This document shows, piece after piece, positions 1-11,700 of a stretch of DNA of 24,919 nt. Both the position numbers and the translations under genes were made by a program. The notes below the pieces were generated by a model. That model did no database searches. It had not been told where the DNA came from and worked only from the letters and a program-made list of their open reading frames with translations. Each line of letters begins with the position of its first letter. Positions within the stretch are counted from its first letter, which is position 1. This stretch comes from Echinostoma caproni (Eukaryota; Platyhelminthes; Trematoda; Plagiorchiida; Echinostomatidae), in NCBI GenBank assembly GCA_900618425.1, contig UZAN01048082.1, forward strand, positions 1-24,919. The letters run 5' to 3'.

Positions 1-1475
1 TCCGTTCACCGGTTCGAGACTCATTAGATTCCATCCCTGCTCTCAAGGATTTTCCAGGTCAATGTTCCCAATCGGTAGTTCAACTGCAATCCAATCGCAC
101 GGAATGTGTATGTGTTGGTGCCTACCAATGGCAAAAGATCTCCCGGCGAGCAGACGGCAAGCATGCATCAATACACATGTACATGCTCGCAAGCTTTTTC
201 GTGTGCATAGACCTAAGTTAACCGTTCGAAGAAAGCAGAAGTAGGGGAGAAGTGTTTCTCGTGTCAACCCTTCAGGAATCTGCATTATCTTCAATAAACC
301 GGCTTATCCTTTCTAAGGAGCTATCCGAATTAAACTGCTGTTCTTAGGGAAGAACGCTGCTTCCAAAATGCGCTCTGCCGAAGGTTATTCATTTTCCAAC
401 ATTGTATTGAGCTATCCCAAGGTTGTATATAGACAAAAGATGTCGCATCGTGTTACTAGAGACGTAACGAAGTGATATCTTGAGTTGTTTATGTTATCGT
501 GATGTATCCACCATTTTGTCACTGATCGCTGTTTGCCATGATATGAAACATTTTCATCCAAGTAATTCATACAGAGAAAGACAAACTCAAGACAGTTTGG
601 GCGGTTAGACAGGCACAATGGAAAGTTGACATCCACCTAGTTATATAAGCTGCAATTTTTTTCTACTAGAATGTGTATCATGAAACAACTTACTCTGATT
701 GGCCGTTGACAGGGGCCATGACCACAATGACCTACTATTTGGTTATCGAAAGCGACAAGCATGTCCATCAAACCCGATGCAACGAAAGGCATGAGACCTC
801 ATTAGTAGAGGTCTGTTGTTGCGTCAAACTGTTGTCACCATAGTTCCTTGATGGAGTCTGGTAAGAACTACTTAAACTCCTCGAACTCGGAACCAAAATT
901 GGAGTCGAATCCGGGTAGTCAGGATGGGAGACAGCAGTTTTATTATCCAATACGAATCGTGATTCATTGATGCACAGTCCAATGAAGTTAATTCCAGGTT
1001 GAAATTACTTTTCATGATGTTTACCGTTGTCAGCTGGCGGTCTCTGTACGAGCTGTTTTAGTCGTTTAGAAAGCAATTTACTTTTAATCATGGAAGTTCT
1101 GAAGATTGCTTTGCACATCTTGTTTAATACAAGTGCCACTTTTCCAAGAATGATGTATAAAAGAATTAGGAATATTAGCTGATTCTACAATTGCAGTACT
1201 ACACAAAATAGTCTAATCATTCTTTATCAAACGTATAATAAAATTAGGTTACGTGTCTAACTGAACAAGCTTAGGCATAGTTCTCATAAAAATATTTCCA
1301 AATGAACTGTAGATTCAATCCGTAACAACGAGTGGGAAAAACGCTAACCTGTTTTCAGTGCTGTACTACATCAAGCCCGTGCGTCGTAAATGTCATTTGG
1401 CGCAACCACATCCCAGTTCACTTTAAACTAGTCAGGATAAAAATCGACATGTATCGATCGACCATTGTGGTACAC

Positions 1476-1493
1476 TTCACAGTGCACTGTGAA
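1476..1493. repeat. Perfect 18-bp palindrome
   Basis: TTCACAGTGCACTGTGAA is its own reverse complement. No gene is attached to it; it may be a dimeric protein-binding site or chance. Confidence 0.6.
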
Positions 1494-3516
1494 AACATCT
1501 GCGAAAACTGTATATTGATCAAGGTACATATTTCTATTTACGGTTTCAGCTGACACTTCTACTACACATGCAAACGCTTTTTGCTGGCGCGTGTTAAAAC
1601 AAAACTATTATCGAAATGAGTGCTTCCACTTGTGAACAGTCAGTCGATGCATCAGCTTGACATTTGTTAAGCTTTGTTCATCCGATAAACAGGTCAATCG
1701 CTGGCAAATTTCTGCTGAAATGTTTGGTAAATTTACACGTCACCTAGTCTAAAGTTTGATCATATCACTAAAATTGTTTCACGCGCAATAGTGATTTAAA
1801 GATGTCATCGGTGGTACCCATCAAGTTTCGTTTGTTACTTCTATCCATAAAGTATGAGCACTCGGTGGTGATAATATTGATTGCACAAAAATAAACCATT
1901 TTCCCATAACAAAACTGCGTCATCATTGTACTGCTTGAATAGATAAACCATTGCGCACCTAGCTGATATCCTGTCCCATAAGTGAATCAGAAACATAATG
2001 TGATTAATTTGTAAGCAGCTCAAAATACACTTGGTACACACATCGCAAGTATTAGTTATAGTTGGGAAATGTCGGCCGTTTTAATCTTCATACATGCGTT
2101 ACATTCAACTTTTTCACGAAGAACATCCCTCTTGGAATCAACGTGAAACTCCGTTAGATGAAAATTAATTCAAACGTTCTTTAGGAATGTATATGTAATT
2201 TCTCTACGTCGATTCAGCAGTGGAAATTATAAAAAACATCAGACAGTAATTTGTGCTTTGAAATAGGTTTTATTCACTAAAATTCATAATTCATAAAAAT
2301 CTGGCGTTTTGTGCCACTAGTTTGGTTGCATGCAATGAAAGATACCATGAAGCAACTTAAAGTTTTCAGGAGCCAAACGGCTCACACAGGGAGAACACAA
2401 TTACGAGGGAAGAATGAAGAAATGTGCATCCGCTAGGTTGGGCGCGGCAACCAATACAATCGCTGTCAGCATTCATCTTGGCCCTGGCTTGGAGTGTTGA
2501 AAAGGAAAATATCACATCTCCTTTCTTATCTGTTGTCAATAGTTAATGAAGTTCTATTCCGAAAGAAACTACGTTCCTAAATAGCTGTGCTTGACAAATA
2601 GTATGATGTAATCCCAACAACTCAGACAGCTGAGTCAACTAGTTAACGTGTGATTCACCTTCTGGAGTGCATCTTTGCCTATGGTTTATTTATGTGCATA
2701 TAGAAAAAAATATATTTTATGATGATGATCAATATATCAGTCTGTTGTTGAAGAAGAAACGGATTTTTCGCTTACTTTTGTTTTGAAGCTTTAGTTTGCC
2801 TGAAGTGAAATCTGATCTAAGGCTACAAAATTGTGGTACATAAAAGTATTTATTGGCTTCTTATATTGAGATTAACGACTTTATGCTGTCTAATATTAAA
2901 GGTCATCTTAGTTTATTCAAGATAACAGTGTAGAATATCCATTAGGATGCGGAGAACGGTAGTTCTAATGAATATGAGTTACCTCACAAGGGTTGACTTC
3001 CAAACCAGATATAACTCCCCTGGATTCCGCCTGATCTTGCTCCAAAGCCATAACCTTTTCAGGTATTTTGTACACAGTAAGATAGGTGACAACCAATCAC
3101 GAAACCTCATGATCCTACTATACGGGGGCTCGCAATCACATTATATATTTTTAGTTGACACCACTGGGTCTTAAGAATCGTTCATTCCTTTCATCTCTGC
3201 GTTTTCTAATGAACAGTAAACGGCCTTTTATGTATTGAATTGCCTGAGCACGATTTGACCACAAAAACCTAAATCCAACTCATTTTCCATCAACACCAAC
3301 AGTGTCCTTTCTTTTGTACCAGAGGGAATTCTTCTGGCAGTGAATGATCAGGATCTTCTGTCCGGTAATGCATAATTAGTAATGACACGTGAGTGGTAGC
3401 AGTTTTGTAACTCAGGGGCTAGTGTTTTGCCAGTGTAGTGGTGCCGGCGTACTTTATATCCACAGTTTTACTTTTTCTATAAATTGAACATCTATACATG
3501 CATAATGATAATTAAC

Positions 3517-3560
3517 ATTAATAATTAATAATTAATTAATAATTGATAATAATAATAATT
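3517..3560. repeat. AAT/ATTA simple-sequence tract
   Basis: A run of imperfect ATTA and AAT units, interrupted by a single G. Ordinary low-complexity DNA. Confidence 0.7.
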
Positions 3561-4444
3561 GTCGGACATTTTCCGTTGATGCTCCCAAAAGAGCAAAGAT
3601 GAACTCTTGTTCGTTGTGAAAGTTAACAGCTCTTCGTTGACTGTCGCACCGTTCCGCTGTTTATTGGAAGCATTACGCTGTTCGTCGGGTTTAGTAACGA
3701 GAGCAATTATTGATGTATTTGGTGGCAATACTTAAAGGAGATAATTATCGGCCCTGAGATGTCCGATGTCTGAAATTGCATGGGAAACGTCGCTGCCCCC
3801 AACTAGGTGTCAGCATTCGAAGAGACGATTTCATACCAATGATCCTTTGAATAACTACGAAGCAGAAGGTTCATTATAAATGTTTGCTGACACACTGAGT
3901 GAGCGCAATCGATACTAGGTACGGTTGAGCACATTGGATAGACGTTCTGACACATTATTGACGAAACAAAATCTGAATCTCAAAAGTTAAATGGTAGTCA
4001 AATTTCGTGGTCTGTGTGGGTAAAGACGCATGCCGCATTTCAATGATTACACTACTTCCCAGGTGATAACACATCCTGTTTGAAGTTACGGGGAAAAGAA
4101 CAATTTGAGCAGTGAGGCTTCGCATTGTATTTGTGCTACGTAAGCATCAGTCTATTGATCGTGAGTCATGTGATACAATCGTTCATGACAGACACTGACC
4201 AGGTTTTTCTTTTTTCGTAAGCCAGCTTGACCTAGTTTTAGGTCATCGTTTAATCAACTGATTTATTCTCACCATTACCCATAAAATCGGTAACCGGATC
4301 CAGATCAGCAAGCAGTTTAGTGTGTAAGAATTTTGTGTCTTGGATTGCCGACCCCTAACAATATTGTGCATTAGAGTAGCTATTGGAATTCGGTCTTTAC
4401 AGTTTGCATTTGATCGCCCAATTGTTCCCAACTGCAAGACATTT

Positions 4445-4698
4445 TCAGATGTTTTTTTGTACTTCCTCCTGAGGGACAGAGGAAATGCGCCCTATCAACT
4501 TACTTGACAGATCCGGATGGGACAGTGCATCTTGAACTCAATGGAAACGATCGGAACCCGCCCAGCTTTTGATTGCAAAAAGGACTGGAACTTCTGGGTC
4601 CGTACTAGATTTGACACCACGGACATCTCCTTACCCTTTTCACCCAAACCAATGAATATTTTCTGATGACCAATCGAGAGCGGCATCCGATAATGCAA
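4445..4698 (-). CDS. Candidate minus-strand 3' coding exons with a 35-nt intron
   Basis: Read on the minus strand, an open frame from 4698 to 4504 (includes KIFIGLGEKGKEMSV and SKAGRVPIVSIEFKMHCPI) ends at donor GTAAGT. A 35-nt intron (4503-4469) ends in TCTGTCCCTCAG. The next exon continues in frame as EEVQKNI and stops at 4447-4445; minus-strand AATAAA lies at 4267-4262. The block is GC-richer than its flanks. Very short introns are known in flatworm genes. However, plus-strand frames across the block also look protein-like, so strand and reality are unsure. No family recognised. Confidence 0.3.
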
Positions 4699-5541
4699 AT
4701 CGCAATTTATGGTTCAGCTTTTAGTTAATCATCATCAAATAAGTAATATCATAGACCATAATATATTGGTCATTGACTCAATCGATGGGAAGAAACTTAA
4801 TCTGCATTGTGACTTTACAAGAGGTTTGAAGTTAGTGTGTTCTTCTAATCTAATGAAATCATAAAAATATTAGCTGGAAATCCCTCAGAAAACTAGTTGC
4901 TTTCAATGGGAGTGCCCTTTACTGATCTTGATGGGTTGAATAACTTGGACAACTCTTTTTTGCCGGTATCTTATAAACGGTGAATGCACTTGCCCATCTG
5001 GAACGACATCTTCACTTCGACTTCAGAGCTACCCAATAAAGTCAACAAATGATCGTTATACTTCCTCATGATTTTACAGAAATACTGGTCATCACGTAAT
5101 GTGTATTTTCGAAATCATCCAAAACGTACGCTTCAAACTCGAATACATTACAGAAACTAAAGTGGCAAATTAGAGAATGGTATGCACAATACAATCGGTG
5201 CACCAAAACCTGTATGGCCATGCTGTAACCGAAAATATTGTGGCCAACATTTTCACTTCAGTGACGAATGTTTCCTTGTGATTGTCTCAAAGGAGTCTAA
5301 AAAATATATCTCTTTCTGTCTCGGGCACAAGTGGAAATATGCAGGCATACCCCCTTTCACTTGTTCACTTGTCGTAGTTTCTGTCACTGAATTGAACTGT
5401 GTTGTGCATACAATTATCTTTTGCAACAAACAAGTTGACCGTGTACACGAATTACGCGGAGTCTGAAAGGGTTCGATTTGTCAGCCTAAACCGATAGGCC
5501 AAACTGATGACGCTTGTGATCCTCATTGGCATGGCTGAATT

Positions 5542-5727
5542 ATGTCTGGGTTTGCTCGAATCGCCCTGAACTGGGTCACATCCGGTCTGGAGCCAGCTGT
5601 TTACGATGAGGTAACTTCCGGTGATGTTTTCAACTTCATGCCTTCGTTCATTCCTAAAGACGTTACGCTGACAGTTTCACTTGCATTGAATGGCAAAATA
5701 GGTTCTAAGCCGTGTGCAGCCCGTTGA
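5542..5727 (+). CDS. Unassigned 61-codon ORF in a GC-rich island
   Basis: It opens with ATG and has a coding-like bias to purine-first codons (for example VYDEVTSGDVFNFMPSF and KDVTLTVSLALNGK). A stop precedes the ATG closely. A donor-like GAG|GTAACT lies inside it at 5611. No promoter or poly(A) signal is tied to it and no homology is recognised. It may be a gene fragment. Confidence 0.2.
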   Translation: MSGFARIALNWVTSGLEPAVYDEVTSGDVFNFMPSFIPKDVTLTVSLALNGKIGSKPCAAR

Positions 5728-6013
5728 GTGAAAGATGTTGTTCCTTCAATTAGGAATAAATTGAGTCAAGATAACGAACCTTCATTAATAATGCTAATGT
5801 TACACATGAAAATGTTTATATTAACTTTTAACACGACAGTTAACTGGATGTTTAGGAGGTTTGTAATGGTTACTTTAAATTTGTACACATACATCTATAT
5901 GTACTTTCAAATCAGCTAGGGATCGATTAGTTCCTAAGCCCAAAGAGTGTAAAGTTGAAAAAAAATAGATTTATTCATAGATGATTTTTCATATTTTTGT
6001 TCTCACAGCATTT

Positions 6014-6260
6014 CTATTTATTAAATAAAATAAACTGGAAGAAGCCGAGGATTTGAATAAGCCACACTGTGTATTTCGTCGTGTACGGAGCAAATGAAGG
6101 GAAGAATTGATCCTCTGGTAGGTGCTTCTTGGGTTTCATCATCAGTACAAAGCCACCAACTGAANTTTGCCATGAAGCCTCGAAGATAGAACGCACTTGA
6201 ACAGCAGGCGGCTGATCAGAGGATTTCTCGTTTAGTCTGTGCGCGATGTTCGTCTCAATA
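6014..6260 (-). CDS. Candidate minus-strand terminal exon ending in a hydrophobic tail
   Basis: The minus-strand frame is open from about 6260 to a TAG at 6016-6014, broken only by one N at 6165. It includes LNEKSSDQPPAVQVRSIFEA, KPKKHLPEDQFFPSFAPY and a hydrophobic end (VWLIQILGFFQFILF). A minus-strand AATAAA (6022-6017) directly adjoins the stop. Local GC is above background. A possible acceptor (CGCACAG) lies just inside the start. No family is recognised, and it may be a decayed fragment. Confidence 0.3.
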
Positions 6261-6803
6261 TCGTCAAATCAGAAGCGATATGACCTTACAACACCCCAAC
6301 CATCCATGTAGATATCTTTTGGTTCTATCAACCAATGTTCATCTCAGAGGGCATCCACTAAAGTTGGCACTCCAAAAGAGCCGTCTCGACTGCAGGCGCC
6401 ATTCATTTGCAGTCAGAGTGTGCGCCAACATTGGTATCTTTCAAGCGTCAACTCGATGATGCTCTGGCAAACATTATGCTTCAACACCCAACTACATAAT
6501 ATATTCTGTCGTGCTCGTCAAAACATTACATTACTATTTTACTTTACCAACTGTTATCTTGTAAATCGTGTGCCGGACCAAATTGTAAACACCCTATGAG
6601 ATTTGATAAGCAAAGTCTTTGTAAGTTTTTTTCCCATAATAAACATTGGAAGTTAAATTTGAATTTGATACCGCAAAACCCATCTTTGCAAGCTTATTGC
6701 GAGTATCACAACTCGATCAGCTCAGCTCTAACCGTCCGTGGAATGACCAGATCGAAAATATTTCAACCACCCAATGACCGCTTGAGTAAGTATATCTGTG
6801 CGT

Positions 6804-6827
6804 GGGTGGGGTGGGCTGAGGGGGGGG
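6804..6827 (+). other. Potential G-quadruplex
   Basis: Four G-runs (GGG, GGGG, GGG and a run of eight G) are separated by loops T, T and CTGA, which meets the canonical quadruplex rule with very short loops. It is unique in this AT-rich window. The plus-strand ORF across it is not convincing. Confidence 0.6.
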
Positions 6828-6959
6828 TAATAGAACGATATAGCGGAGTTTGAACCTGTCTCCTAAGGGTGACTGCTATTTGGATATTAGATGCGCAACA
6901 CCCGTCAACCTCAAATGTGGGTGGGCCGAATGATATTATCGCGATGTGAACCAAAATAG

Positions 6960-6980
6960 TGAAATAAACATTTTATTTCA
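6960..6980. terminator. Palindrome carrying AATAAA on both strands
   Basis: TGAAATAAA and TTTATTTCA are perfect 9-bp inverted arms around CAT, so AATAAA occurs on the plus strand (6963-6968) and the minus strand (6977-6972). It could be a bidirectional poly(A) signal between converging units, or a chance AT-rich palindrome. No well-supported gene ends here. Confidence 0.25.
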
Positions 6981-7147
6981 AATTTCAAATTTGTCAAAAA
7001 ATCTTTATCTTAAACATTCCCAACAGAACAAATGAAAATTCATCAATACAATATTAAATAGTAGAAAGTATTAAATATTATTTAACCTTCTTCACATAAC
7101 TCAAAAAGTAACTACCAATTTCGTTCATTACGTTGGGTAATCGTGCT

Positions 7148-7443
7148 TATATATAAGTATTGATTTTCACTTATCACGCTTCAGAATAAAACTTATTGCA
7201 CAATCCGAAGATAATTCGGTCGCCTGCACAGCAAGCATGATATTTGATTTTCGCTCCTCCGTAATGCAATTCCAACGACGCGTCCGGGCTTTTACGTCCA
7301 GACCCTGCACAGGAAACGGTTACGTGTTTCTACCGTGCCAACCAGCCCACATCGGTACAAACTCCGACTACCAATTTGAGTTTGATCAAACGTAATGTTT
7401 GGCAAAATTTATTCAGTTTGGTGTATCCGACCAAAGCAATAAA
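7148..7443 (+). CDS. Candidate compact gene: TATA box, 52-codon ORF (7237-7395), poly(A) signal
   Basis: TATATATAAG at 7148-7157 lies about 80 nt before an ATG at 7237. The ORF stops at 7393-7395 (TAA), and AATAAA follows at 7438-7443. The frame is open back to a stop at 7139-7141. The coding stretch is markedly GC-richer than its flanks. The product starts MIFDFRSSVMQFQRRVRAF and includes PCTGNGYVFLPCQPAH, with three cysteines counting one codon upstream of the ATG; no signal peptide or membrane span is seen. It could instead be a first exon, with a donor at GTAATG (7392), or a decayed repeat. Function unknown. Confidence 0.35.
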
Positions 7444-8250
7444 CAACTGACTATCTGGTCACTCTATTTCAGTGCCTTCCAAAATCCGGACATCCATGCA
7501 AGTTAGGGTATTCTTCCTCAACTTCAAAGTACTGGACTATAAATAGGATGAATTCAATATTTGACTCGCTCTTACTAGTGAGAATTGGTGTAGAATTGTT
7601 GATTTGAACTGACCATACAATATAAAGTAAATTCCAGCCGTTTTGATTATGAAAGTTGATCATCTCTAAGCTCAAATTCCGATATGTTCTTACCCATTAT
7701 TCTGCATTATTCTCTATTAAGCTTTCCCGGGTTTCTAAAATGGAGCTCAGCTTTGAATAAATGATTGAAATGTCCAGAAATCAATCACATGAAATTCTTT
7801 AACTTATATTTATTATTTCGGGAAACAGACGAAATACCTTCACGATTTTGCAGAAAATACTTTAAAATACTTTTATTGTACACATGCAGTCAAAAGATTA
7901 GTGGATTTTAGAATTATAAAAAGGGGACTGGTGAAGAACATAGAAAAGCGAGAGCCTAATAGGGAACAGAATCCTATATTGGGAGAGTTTAAATTCCAAT
8001 AAATCTGTTGTTTTAAAAATTAATGGACTTTATAGATTAATTTCAACTCAAACACTTCATTCATAGGTACGCTGCCCTACACACAACTTGCACAATTCAA
8101 GCGATTACCTATTATTCACCTACTATTTATCTATTATTCACCAAATAATCTGAGTTTCGATTGAGCAGCCGAAAAATTCCGGTTATATTTTAATTCGTGG
8201 AAAAGAAATTTGGGCATTGCAATATATACTTCTTATCATTAAACATTAAA
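7444..8250. other. AT-rich DNA without a recognised feature
   Basis: Only short frames and scattered AATAAA-like words are seen. A TATATA word near 8222 is too far from exon 1 (8660) to be assigned as its promoter with confidence. Confidence 0.4.
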
Positions 8251-8340
8251 CTTGTCTAATGCGATAACGGATAATTTGTTTTTCGCCCGTAAAATCACAC
8301 GATCACCCGTGATCTTCACACAGACTTCTCACCTCGGATC

Positions 8341-8554
8341 AATGGAACTGCGTTTTGACATTTTGCAGATCGCGTTCGACATGGATCTAAACTGTAAGCG
8401 TTTTTGTGCACCGTGTGCGGATTCACTACAAAAAGGTCCCTTGAAGCATGCAGGAACCAATAGAAAACGAGTCAGTAGCCTCCGCGCAGTGCTGATTCGC
8501 TGCCCTCATCCGCAGCTGGTACACAAAGAGGACAATTTGGCCGGGACAAACTAG
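8341..8554 (+). CDS. Unassigned ORF just upstream of the main gene
   Basis: From ATG 8341 (MELRFDILQIAFDMDLNC) it runs 70 codons to TAG in a block of roughly balanced base composition, unlike the AT-rich surroundings. It includes a CKRFCAPC cluster. The frame is also open upstream to 8252. It lies about 100 bp before exon 1, so the block may equally be promoter or 5'UTR sequence of the main gene. Confidence 0.2.
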
Positions 8555-8659
8555 TTACCCCCGGGATCAGAGCTACCGGAAAGCTCAATCCATTTGGCGA
8601 GTATTAGGAACGTAAGCTGTGGTTTGATACAAAACAATTGGTGTCTTGAGAGAGGAGCT

Positions 8660-8714
8660 ATGTCATTCGGAATATCGTTAACTTTGACCGCAATTTTGTG
8701 GGTTCAATTGGCCA
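8660..8714 (+). CDS. Exon 1: signal peptide exon
   Basis: Codes for 18 residues beginning MSFGIS, followed by a hydrophobic core (LTLTAILWVQLA). It ends one base into the next codon at donor GTGAGT (8715). This is a typical short n-region plus h-region, with cleavage expected near the exon end. Having the signal peptide alone on the first exon fits the micro-exon gene pattern. No TATA box is seen at a suitable distance upstream. Confidence 0.75.
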
Positions 8715-11700
8715 GTGAGTTCCTAACTTGTACCATGAAAAAATGAGAATGTTTATGTGAATTTGTTGTTATTTATTTACCCACTTATATGTTATAACAT
8801 AAGAACCTATTTGACTGAGTAAACTGAAATTTATTCGGTTTCAAAAGTTAGGTTTTCGAGACGGTACGCATAATCGCAGGTAGGATTGAGGAACTGAAAC
8901 TCATTCGAAATTTAACTAGTCGTTGTGCCGTAGGATGATGGGTGTAATAAATTGAAACTGTTGATATACTGTTGGTTGTCTTATGGCAACAATTTCATTA
9001 CCGCTTTTGATTATCATGCAATATTCCTTTGTGGATCTGAGTATTGTATGTGAGACTTGATATGATAAAATATTTTTCTCCAAACAGCCGATCAAAACCC
9101 CCAACCCAGGAACTTTGATGTGTACGAGTATTTGTGTAAATCTGGAATTTCCGATCGCTTTTTGACAGATTTAGGTTGCATAATATAAAGCAATTTGTTT
9201 GGTTTTCTAAGCAGTCAGTTTGATCCGAAGAAATATGCACAGTACTGGTTTTGTTTGTATTACTGATGAATACAATGGTGAAATTTGAAATCACTTGAAT
9301 GTTCTCTCCTCATTTGCAGCAAACATCAATGGCGAACGTGAGTTGTTTCCTTACTTACGAAGCACTATCGTTTAGCAAAGCCCTTTTGAGAAATGACTCA
9401 TTAAAATTAATGAACTCTTAATGTTTGTTTACAAAGAAATTTAGAACACTCCTTTCTTTTGATCCGTATTTTGTTCTCGTTTTATATACGGTCACATGTT
9501 TTACTTCATATAATTGAATAACCGTTTCCAATGCTAAACTTCAGGGAAATAAAATTAGTCAAGGTGTACACGGATATGTGTTGAGTAAAGGTTTATTAAG
9601 CCAATAAATTTACGTTCTTGAAAACTAAATTATTTGAAACAATCAATTATGCCCTTTCATCTAATAGTAAAACTATGTGAAGACAGCATTATGCACATCT
9701 GATTCTACACATTTGGCTATCGGCTCCACAAAAGACCTTGTGTGTGAAGCACTATCAAAACATTAAAGTAAACTATATATATTTAATTTTTTTAGAAAAC
9801 GTTTTTTAGTAACTGTCGTTGTTTGCTGGATGTTTGATTCTCCTCGTCCCCCCTTAGGTTTGCGAATCGAGGGACGTGTTTACGAGCATCAGCAACCGAT
9901 GGAACTTGGAGTTACAAACTGCTTTACATCCGATTCATCCCAATGTCAAATGCTCAAACAGAGTGTTTGCTCAACGGTTTGTCTCCATTTTATAGTTTAT
10001 GAATAATGTCTGCCCTGAAAATAACCATAAGTTCATGTATATCATTTTGATGAAATTTTTCAAAAATAACTTGGAAAATTGTGAAACTGTTATTCTCCTA
10101 TTTGCCAAATATTCACCAAGACAAAAATTGTTATATCGAGGATAATCTTTCTCAACACTTGCATATTGCTCGTTTCTAAAGCATCCTGGAAATAGCTAAC
10201 AGTACACAATGTTTTCCAATAAAATAAGCACTCCCAATCTGTTAGACTAGAATGTCCCGGAATCACCTAAAGAGGGAAAAGTAGTGTGAAGCATGGGAGT
10301 TATCGCTGTTTTCCAAGCTGCCCGGTGAATAGCATTTTGTATTTAGGCTCCTCAAAGAAAAATTGACCGATAAACCATGCATTGATAGGAAAGATTGTAT
10401 TATGCATCATCATTTATAGAATTGAAATACAACATATTTGGCTTCACGGCCCAATCAGGAACTTCTACTTTCACTGCATACGTATGAGTGAGGACATATG
10501 CATACGAAGGCCATTTAAAGTGTGTATAGCAATAGTTGATAAGGGCTTAACATTCACGATCTATGTAAATCCGTTTGATACATCTCTATGTAATACTACT
10601 CAATTTTTCACGTTACAGTTGATAGAACTACTCCCCATTTACATTGGAAACTCAGCCAGATGTTCGAACTATGCAATTCGAAAAGACGAGGAAAAGTATT
10701 TCATTTTATCCCTAGACATGCAGTTTCAAGAAGCTGGTGAGGAGATGCGGCAAATGAATGTCACCTGTTCCACATTCACCTCGCTCTACTTGATGGAAAT
10801 ACGCAGATCGCACCAGACAGGACGAAAAACTATCGGTGATCCAGTCTCAATCGAACGTACGTTTGTGATTCCACGAACTAGATTCGATACATATCGAAAG
10901 CAATGATTTGCACCGTAAAAGAATTCCCCAGTACTAGACAGTCTATGATAGATTTCTAAGTCAGTTTATAATAAATTATTGTGAGAAGCATTTAAGTCAC
11001 ATTTACTAGTGGGTAAAGGTGTGAGATAGGATACATTGGTACCAGGTTGCCGATCTCTCAGGCTTCATTTTCACGCTAATTGATTATGACTGAAGACGAC
11101 GCCTGAATACACTTTAAATGATAAGTTGGGTCAGCTGCGAAGTTAACTGATTGGCATGGTTATAATATATATACCTTTTATGTAGTTTAGAGCTCGGATG
11201 GGTAGCTGGATATGCAACATTGTAGATCTCAATGAAGAGCGAAACTTGCCGGTAGCGCATCTCGAGTATGTGAGTGACTGGATTAACCGCAGGTTGTGTA
11301 TGAAGACGGAGTCTGAAAGAAGGCCAAATCAAACTGTGTAATGAATTTAGAGTATCAAGCTTGGATTAGCTCATTCGATTGTTCAGAGGATCCAGGTACT
11401 CATGATGGTCTAAGTTGCAGGTTTCACTCCTTGGGATATCAATAATTATCAGTGCTTTGTCAATCACCACAAACATGCCCGTCACATAGGTATTTGTTTG
11501 TTTGTAACTAATTAATTAATAAGAGTATATCACCGTTCAAGGTTTTCATCAAATGGAGGTACATCAGCTAAACTGTGCCCTTACTGTGTAGTGAAGGTTC
11601 ATAACCAGTTCAGCAAGTTATCCCTCAAAAGATATCGCCTAGTAATAAAACGCAAGGCACGTGAAAAAGCATGATAAACCTTTTCTAAGAAGAGGTTGAA

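Larger units (their letters stand above)
1..4440. other. No supported gene; AT-rich intergenic or intronic DNA
   Basis: Apart from the palindrome at 1476, the simple repeat at 3517 and short GC-richer patches (about 2,390-2,500 and 3,260-3,370), nothing coding is supported. The first 25 bases hold a B-box-like GGTTCGAGAC cut by the window edge. Reading frames here are short and lack coherent splice signals. Confidence 0.5.

Noticed and set aside
10382..10618. Upstream part of the 174-codon open frame ending at 10906
   Set aside because: It precedes a clear acceptor at 10618 and its composition is intron-like; only 10619-10856 joins in phase with exons 3 and 5 or 6.
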